From Bacteroidota bacterium (lineage in GTDB: Bacteria > Bacteroidota > Bacteroidia > Chitinophagales > Saprospiraceae): a stretch of DNA of 38,969 bases. The DNA lies in the NCBI GenBank assembly GCA_024743405.1, contig JANSWP010000069.1, positions 1 to 38,969 on the forward strand, given 5' to 3'. A model generated the notes under the pieces. The model was given only the letters and a program-made list of their open reading frames with translations. It was not told the DNA's origin and ran no database searches. The position numbers and the translations under genes are program-made. This document shows, one piece after another, positions 35,001 through 38,969 of the stretch (position 1 is the stretch's first letter; each line of letters starts with the position of its first letter).

Positions 35001-36494
35001 ATGAAAACAACTCCTGATCGTCGAACCTTCATTCGAAATGTTATTTTAGGTGGTTTTAGCCTTTATTTACCTGCCTGTAAGAATTCACCAAAAGAAATCA
35101 AACAGGAGCCAACTAGTGCAATCGACACTATAGAAAATATTGAAAAAACGGTCGAAACGATTGATGAATACTTCAAAAGTGAACAGGTCGTTTTGCTCAG
35201 AAAGGCAGATGAACAATACACAAATTTGAATATTGGCTTCAATAAACGGGTGCCCAAAAACCCAAAAATCATTGCACTTTGTAAGAATGTCAAAGGTATT
35301 TCAGAGGCAATTAAATATGCCAAATTTTTCAAATTACAAGTTTGTATAAAAAGCGGCGGACATAGTTTTGAAGGGTTTTCGAGTAATGATGGCGGCATGT
35401 GCATCAATTTATCCTTGCTTAAAGATATTGAATGGATAAATGAAGAAACGGTCAAATTAGGCAGTGGTGTTATATTGAAAGAAGTCTATAATGCACTTTT
35501 ACCGAAAGGAAAAATCATTCCGTCTGGTTCATGTGCAGGAGTCGGTGTTGCTGGTTTGACTTTGGGAGGAGGTTATGGATTATTTAGTCGAGCATATGGT
35601 TTGACTTGCGATAGTTTGAAGGAACTGACGATGGTTGATGGCGAAGGAAATATTCTTTCGGTCAAGAGTGATGATGAATTAATGTGGGCATGTCGAGGCG
35701 GCGGGAATGGGAACTTTGGCGTCATTTCAGATATGACTTTTAGAGTTCATCAAGCACCAAAAATATTTACAAGACATTTATTTAAAGCGAAAAACATTAC
35801 CCAAGAAAAGGCAATTTCCTTACTCAAAGATTGGTTCAACATAACGGCTCAATTACCCAATTCTTGCTTTGGAGCCTATGTTTTGAATCATAATGATTTG
35901 ACAGTTTTAGTAACGGATATTGACGATAAAACAGAAGAAATTCGAACTGTTTTGGAAGGTTTTGGGGAGAAAATGGATTCGGCAAATATTGGGCGAAAAG
36001 AAACCGATATTCCAAGGGCATTGCGAAGATATTATGGAATTCAAACACCACTTTTTTTCAAAAATGCCTGTGCGGGTTTATATAATGGTTTTGGAGATAT
36101 TGAAAATTGTATTGAATCGGTCGTCGAACAAGTTTTCAATAATCGTGGCTTAATCTATCAGGTCAATACCTTAGGCGGGAACATCCAAAATCCTGAATTC
36201 GAAAAAGCCTCCGCCTACCCTCATCGAGCCTATCCTTATCTTTCTGAATTACAAGCTTATTATGATAAACCCGAACGGAAAGCTTCTTTATTAGCTGCTT
36301 TTCAAGAAATTCAAGAGACCTTTACCAACAATGGCTTAAGTGCTCATTATCGAAATTATCCAGATATTAATTTTGAGAATTGGCAGTCCGCTTATTATGG
36401 AAAAAATTATGCTCGCCTACAAAAAATTAAGGGTAAATATGACCCAGATAATGTGATTTGGCATCCGCAGAGTATTAGACTTGTATCAAAATAA
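35001..36494 (+). CDS. Berberine-bridge-type FAD oxidase, probable Tat lipoprotein
   Basis: This is a 497-residue flavin oxidoreductase. The N-terminus carries a twin-arginine motif RRTFIRN, a short hydrophobic stretch and a lipobox-like LPAC with C26, so export folded through Tat and lipidation are likely. The FAD-binding (PCMH type) domain spans about 85-260: KSGGHSFEG gives H121, and GSCAGVGVAGLTLGGGYG gives C178. These are the two positions that hold FAD covalently in berberine-bridge enzymes. The C-terminal BBE motif follows (NYPDINFENWQSAYYGKNYARL, KYDPDNVIWHPQSIRL read in two parts). Related enzymes oxidise sugars or alkaloid-like alcohols with oxygen; sugar oxidation is the more likely role here. 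It is a single gene, divergent from the lectin-like gene. Confidence 0.88.
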   Translation: MKTTPDRRTFIRNVILGGFSLYLPACKNSPKEIKQEPTSAIDTIENIEKTVETIDEYFKSEQVVLLRKADEQYTNLNIGFNKRVPKNPKIIALCKNVKGISEAIKYAKFFKLQVCIKSGGHSFEGFSSNDGGMCINLSLLKDIEWINEETVKLGSGVILKEVYNALLPKGKIIPSGSCAGVGVAGLTLGGGYGLFSRAYGLTCDSLKELTMVDGEGNILSVKSDDELMWACRGGGNGNFGVISDMTFRVHQAPKIFTRHLFKAKNITQEKAISLLKDWFNITAQLPNSCFGAYVLNHNDLTVLVTDIDDKTEEIRTVLEGFGEKMDSANIGRKETDIPRALRRYYGIQTPLFFKNACAGLYNGFGDIENCIESVVEQVFNNRGLIYQVNTLGGNIQNPEFEKASAYPHRAYPYLSELQAYYDKPERKASLLAAFQEIQETFTNNGLSAHYRNYPDINFENWQSAYYGKNYARLQKIKGKYDPDNVIWHPQSIRLVSK

Positions 36495-36505
36495 CAAATA
36501 GAAAA

Positions 36506-36537
36506 AGCCCCTTCCAAACCAAATAGCGGAAGGGGCT
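36506..36537. terminator. 10-bp GC-rich hairpin after the oxidase
   Basis: AGCCCCTTCC pairs exactly with GGAAGGGGCT across a 12-nt loop, 11 bp after the oxidase stop. An A-run precedes it and no T-run follows it on the plus strand; on the minus strand TTTTTC follows. It may therefore work in both directions, with the better U-tract on the strand that carries no gene here. Confidence 0.6.
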
Positions 36538-36625
36538 CTGTACTTCCGTCATAATTATTTTTTTTAACCCGTCAACTTACCTTAGGACGGGACATATCGC
36601 AGCATACTGAAAAGAATCTTTCCCA

Positions 36626-38017
36626 TTGATTTTTCAGGAAGCAGAAATGGTTTCTGTCATTGGAAGAAGACGTGTCGGCAAGACATTTTTGATACGGTCG
36701 GTTTATAAAGATGCTATCTGTTTGGAGATAGAAGGCATCCAAAACGCGCCCCGCAAAAAACAATTAAAAGACTTCACTGCTCGCCTAAACAGAGCTGCCA
36801 AACCTGCCAAAAAAATCAAAACGCCCACGAATTGGTTGGATGCTTTTTATTTGCTTATTGACTACATGGAAAGTTTGGAGGAGACGAGTAAAAAGGTTGT
36901 TTTCTTTGATGAATTGCCGTGGTTGGCGACCCACAAATCGGGTTTTCTACGTGCCCTAGGTATGTTCTGGAATAGTTGGGCTTCGAGGCATAATGTCGTG
37001 GTCGTCATTTGTGGTTCTGCCGCCTCTTGGATGATACAAAAAGTAGTCAATCACAAAGGCGGATTGCACAACCGAATCACAAAGCGATTGCATTTGAAGC
37101 CATTTCCTTTGGCGGAAACCAAACATTACCTTCACAGTCGGGGCATTATAATTGACCCTTATCAAATTGTCCAAATCTACATGGCAATGGGCGGTGTGCC
37201 TCATTATTTAAAAGAAATCAATGCGGGCAAAAGTGCCAAACAAAATATTCAAGACATCTGTTTTTCGGAAACGGGATTATTACAAGATGAATTTTTGAGA
37301 CTTTACCCCGCCTTATTTGATAATGCCGAAAATCATATTGCCATTATCAGAGCCTTATTTGAAAAGAAACAGGGAATGACCAGAGACGAGGTGATAAAAA
37401 AAGCAAAATTACCCAGTGGAGGCCGTGTTTCTAAAATCTTAAATGAATTAAAATATTCGGGTTTCATTGAAACTTATCATGCTTTTAACAAAAAGAAAAA
37501 AGACCAATTGTTTCGCTTGACGGATGAATATTCTCTTTTTTATTTACAATTCATCGAAGACAAAATAAGGGAAGGAACGGACACCTGGCAGCAACTTAGC
37601 CAAACCAAATCTTATAAATCGTGGAACGGATATGCCTATGAAAATGTCTGTTTAAAGCATATCCCACAAATCAAAAAAGCGCTAGGAATTTCGGGCGTTT
37701 ATTCCATTTCTTCTTCTTTTCTAAAAAAAGGAACGTCCACCGAAAAAGGCACTCAAATTGATTTATTGATTGACCGAAATGACCATGTTATCAACCTTTT
37801 TGAAATCAAATTTTATAATACGACGGTTTCGTTGGATAAAAATCTTGCCGACGGTTTGAGAGAAAAATTGAGAATTTTCCAAGAATCGACTAAAACGAAC
37901 AAACAAATAATTTGGGGTTTGATTACCACTTTTGGCTTAAATCCTAACCAACATAGTATTGGGTTAATTCAACACGTGATAGGGTTTGGAGAATTGTTTG
38001 AGGATTCAAAAACCTGA
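36626..38017 (+). CDS. AAA ATPase with DUF234/nuclease-like C-terminus, 5' end eroded
   Basis: This 463-residue protein is read from a TTG at 36626; an ATG follows at 36647. Walker A GRRRVGKT is at residues 13-20 and Walker B VVFFDE at 91-96. A helicase-like sensor segment VVVVICGSAASWM and a winged-helix region around 240-285 follow. The C-terminus has ID (D379) and EIK (E393, K395), the spacing of a PD-(D/E)XK nuclease core as in the DUF234 family. Family members normally have 20-25 more residues with a VGR..E...L motif before Walker A. Here an in-frame TGA at 36608 precludes this. A neighbouring frame just upstream reads ILKRIF, so a small frameshift may have removed the true start. Role unknown; such ATPases are common as mobile or accessory genes. 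Confidence 0.7.
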   Translation: MIFQEAEMVSVIGRRRVGKTFLIRSVYKDAICLEIEGIQNAPRKKQLKDFTARLNRAAKPAKKIKTPTNWLDAFYLLIDYMESLEETSKKVVFFDELPWLATHKSGFLRALGMFWNSWASRHNVVVVICGSAASWMIQKVVNHKGGLHNRITKRLHLKPFPLAETKHYLHSRGIIIDPYQIVQIYMAMGGVPHYLKEINAGKSAKQNIQDICFSETGLLQDEFLRLYPALFDNAENHIAIIRALFEKKQGMTRDEVIKKAKLPSGGRVSKILNELKYSGFIETYHAFNKKKKDQLFRLTDEYSLFYLQFIEDKIREGTDTWQQLSQTKSYKSWNGYAYENVCLKHIPQIKKALGISGVYSISSSFLKKGTSTEKGTQIDLLIDRNDHVINLFEIKFYNTTVSLDKNLADGLREKLRIFQESTKTNKQIIWGLITTFGLNPNQHSIGLIQHVIGFGELFEDSKT

Positions 38018-38233
38018 AAAGTATTTAGATTTCTACGAATTTTAAACTCAGCCTGCTGAAATTTATCGTATCTCAAAGATTTGACAAATTGGACGAATCA
38101 CCTTACTCACTCCTCCGCCTTAAACGCCCTTCGATTATGGAAAATCCATTGCTTTTTCGACAGAAACGCTACCCGTCAATATTAAAAAATCTCCATCGAA
38201 AATAAGTGAGTTTATTTGAGCATTGTAGGTCAC

Positions 38234-38280
38234 CAGATGAGAAACGTGTCCTCATCTGATAACTTCCCGTCATCTGATGA
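38234..38280. repeat. CATCTGAT inverted and direct repeats
   Basis: CAGATGAG at 38234 pairs with CTCATCTG ending at 38258, loop AAACGTGTC. CATCTGATGA follows at 38271-38280 as a further copy of the same word. The spacing suggests a protein-binding site or a small stem-loop. The rest of 38018-38316 shows nothing I can support. Confidence 0.35.
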
Positions 38281-38316
38281 ATTTTAATCTTATAAGAAAA
38301 CTGAGACCAAAATAAG

Positions 38317-38516
38317 TAAGTAAGAGAGCAATATTAAGTTTAGAATAAATTTTTGAATTATTTTTTTCTCTCACAAGGCAAAAAACGCAGTCATAGTTTT
38401 AGCTCTCTGGGCTGGCTTGTGCCAGTGGCACAAAGGCATAGCCAAAAGTATTTTTAACATAGTGAGTGGAAAAAAGAAACTAAAATTTGCTTTAGATAAT
38501 ATTGCTCTCTTACTTA
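38317..38516 (+). repeat. Hairpin family 1, copy F (long apical insert)
   Basis: The outer arms TAAGTAAGAGAGCAATATTA (38317) and TAATATTGCTCTCTTACTTA (ending 38516) are exact 20-bp complements. Inside, TTTTTTTCTCTCAC pairs loosely with GTGAGTGGAAAAAAG. The core begins AAGGCAAAAAACGCAGTC, but the apex is a longer segment with its own stem (TTGTGCC/GGCACAA) before AAAAGTATTTTTAAC. It is followed after 4 nt by the family 2 element G2. Confidence 0.75.
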
Positions 38517-38520
38517 AGTT

Positions 38521-38722
38521 CTTGGACAGAATTAAGTTGCAATTAAATACTGCAACATCGCGCCAGAGACGCCCGTTTCAGTAGACGAGGCTTGGAGGGG
38601 AGTCTAATTTAAAAAGCTGACTTTCAGCTTTTTAAATTGGACTCCCCTCCAAAATCACCATTTACTGGAGCGAGCCGCTTTGCGGCGATGCTCCAGTAAT
38701 CTATAACTTGATTTTGTCCAAG
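38521..38722. repeat. Hairpin family 2, copy G2
   Basis: The outer arms CTTGGACAGAATTAAGTT (38521) and AACTTGATTTTGTCCAAG (ending 38722) pair with few mismatches. Inside are a left hairpin ACTGCAACATCGCGCC... (38553 on), the 61-bp palindrome at 38592-38652, and a right hairpin ATTTACTGGAGC...GCTCCAGTAAT (about 38660-38700) with a CCGCTTTGCGG tip. There is no coding frame. Confidence 0.7.
38592..38652. repeat. 61-bp near-perfect palindrome (29-3-29)
   Basis: The left arm begins TTGGAGGGGAGTC and ends AAAAAGCTGA, the loop is CTT, and the right arm pairs at 28 of 29 positions. The exception (T against G) is a wobble in plus-strand RNA. Length and outer sequence match the palindrome at 11966-12026, while the inner half differs and remains paired. 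Confidence 0.85.
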
Positions 38723-38794
38723 CACGTACTAAGCTCGTCGAACTAACCAACTAATTTTTTCACCGTTACATAGGGAGTTGCCAAGGGGAAAATA

Positions 38795-38825
38795 AAAAAG
38801 GGCCAGTCCCATTTTGGGCCGGCCC
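38795..38825 (-). terminator. GC-rich terminator for a minus-strand gene beyond the window
   Basis: On the minus strand GGGCCGGCCCA, loop AAA, TGGGACTGGCCC is followed by TTTTTT. The stem is imperfect but G+C-rich, and the T-run fits a Rho-independent terminator reading leftwards. No gene in the window would use it, so a minus-strand gene probably ends near or beyond the right edge. Confidence 0.6.
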
Positions 38826-38860
38826 ACTCCAAGTTATAGCAAGTTATGATGGCTAAAAAT

Positions 38861-38911
38861 ATAATAGATTTTAGTTGATGGTACAAAGTACTATCGGCTA
38901 AAGTCTATTAT
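38861..38911 (+). repeat. 24-bp hairpin paired fully only as plus-strand RNA
   Basis: The left arm ATAATAGATTTTAGTTGATG plus GTAC faces the right arm GTACTATCGGCTAAAGTCTATTAT across loop AAA (51 bp, 24-3-24). Four positions are not Watson-Crick, and all four are U.G or G.U wobbles in plus-strand RNA but A/C mismatches in minus-strand RNA. No plus-strand gene is visible next to it. Confidence 0.7.
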
Positions 38912-38969
38912 AGTATGTCTAAAAATTTTACAAATTGAGAATCAATGATTTATGGTTCTGGCGATAAAT

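Noticed and set aside
4333-38516. Hairpin family 1 as simple Rho-independent terminators
   Set aside because: Several copies lie in divergent promoter regions or far from gene ends, no consistent T-run follows the outer stem, and at 150-200 bp with a conserved apex they are far larger than terminators.
38928-38969. Last codons of a minus-strand gene at the right edge (frame ending NHKSLILNL)
   Set aside because: Plausible given the minus-strand terminator at 38795, but only 13 codons are visible and the other frames are equally short, so it is not listed as a gene.

Overview
The window looks like a piece of chromosome from an AT-rich member of the Bacteroidota, most likely a gliding or filamentous Saprospiria/Cytophagia-type bacterium. 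This is inferred from gene content only. The supporting signs are two very large secreted proteins ending in the gliding-motility-associated C-terminal domain (CHU_C type) used by the type IX secretion system, a PorP/SprF protein, OmpA proteins with PD40 repeats, a carboxypeptidase-regulatory-domain TonB receptor, A-rich leaders, and several matches to the Bacteroidota promoter box TAnnTTTG. No tRNA, rRNA, CRISPR array, integrase or intact insertion sequence was seen.

Layout. 1-4.0 kb: the first codons of a minus-strand gene, an OmpA-like envelope protein, a structured non-coding stretch, and an outer-membrane receptor. 4.0-6.1 kb: hairpin repeats, a NlpC/P60 cell-wall hydrolase gene interrupted by an in-frame TAG just before its catalytic cysteine motif, and a MITE-like element. 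6.1-11.9 kb: a glucan-degrading set, with GH1 on the minus strand divergent from a GH30-GH3 pair. 12.6-13.7 kb: a CsgG-like secreted/outer-membrane protein. 14.0-18.6 kb: housekeeping genes, with a DbpA-like RNA helicase and rlmF (both acting on the large ribosomal subunit), then murB and an MFS transporter on the opposite strand. 18.7-29.4 kb: a minus-strand operon of a 2540-residue type IX adhesin, a PorP/SprF protein and a PD40-OmpA protein. 30.3-34.9 kb: a cyclic-nucleotide-domain/AlbA fusion and a second CHU_C protein carrying lectin-like and CUB-like regions. 35.0-38.0 kb: a probable Tat-exported flavin oxidase and a 5'-eroded AAA ATPase/nuclease-like gene.

How the genes fit together. 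The adhesin, PorP/SprF and OmpA genes form a recognised co-export module: the adhesin is the cargo, and the PorP/SprF protein is thought to receive CHU_C cargo at the outer membrane. A perfect 16-bp hairpin sits between cargo and partner genes and could set their expression ratio. The three glycosidases together could take beta-glucans down to glucose.

The most unusual feature is non-coding. The gaps hold at least seven copies of a 150-200 bp hairpin element. Its apical segment is conserved (GAGGCAAAAAACGCAG, then a 6-bp stem, then GCGAGTATTTTTAACG), but the apical stem and the long basal arms differ from copy to copy while staying self-complementary. A second family is built around 61-bp palindromes of identical 29-3-29 geometry. 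Outer arms are shared between families, so the elements look modular and nested. This is the best candidate here for something undescribed.
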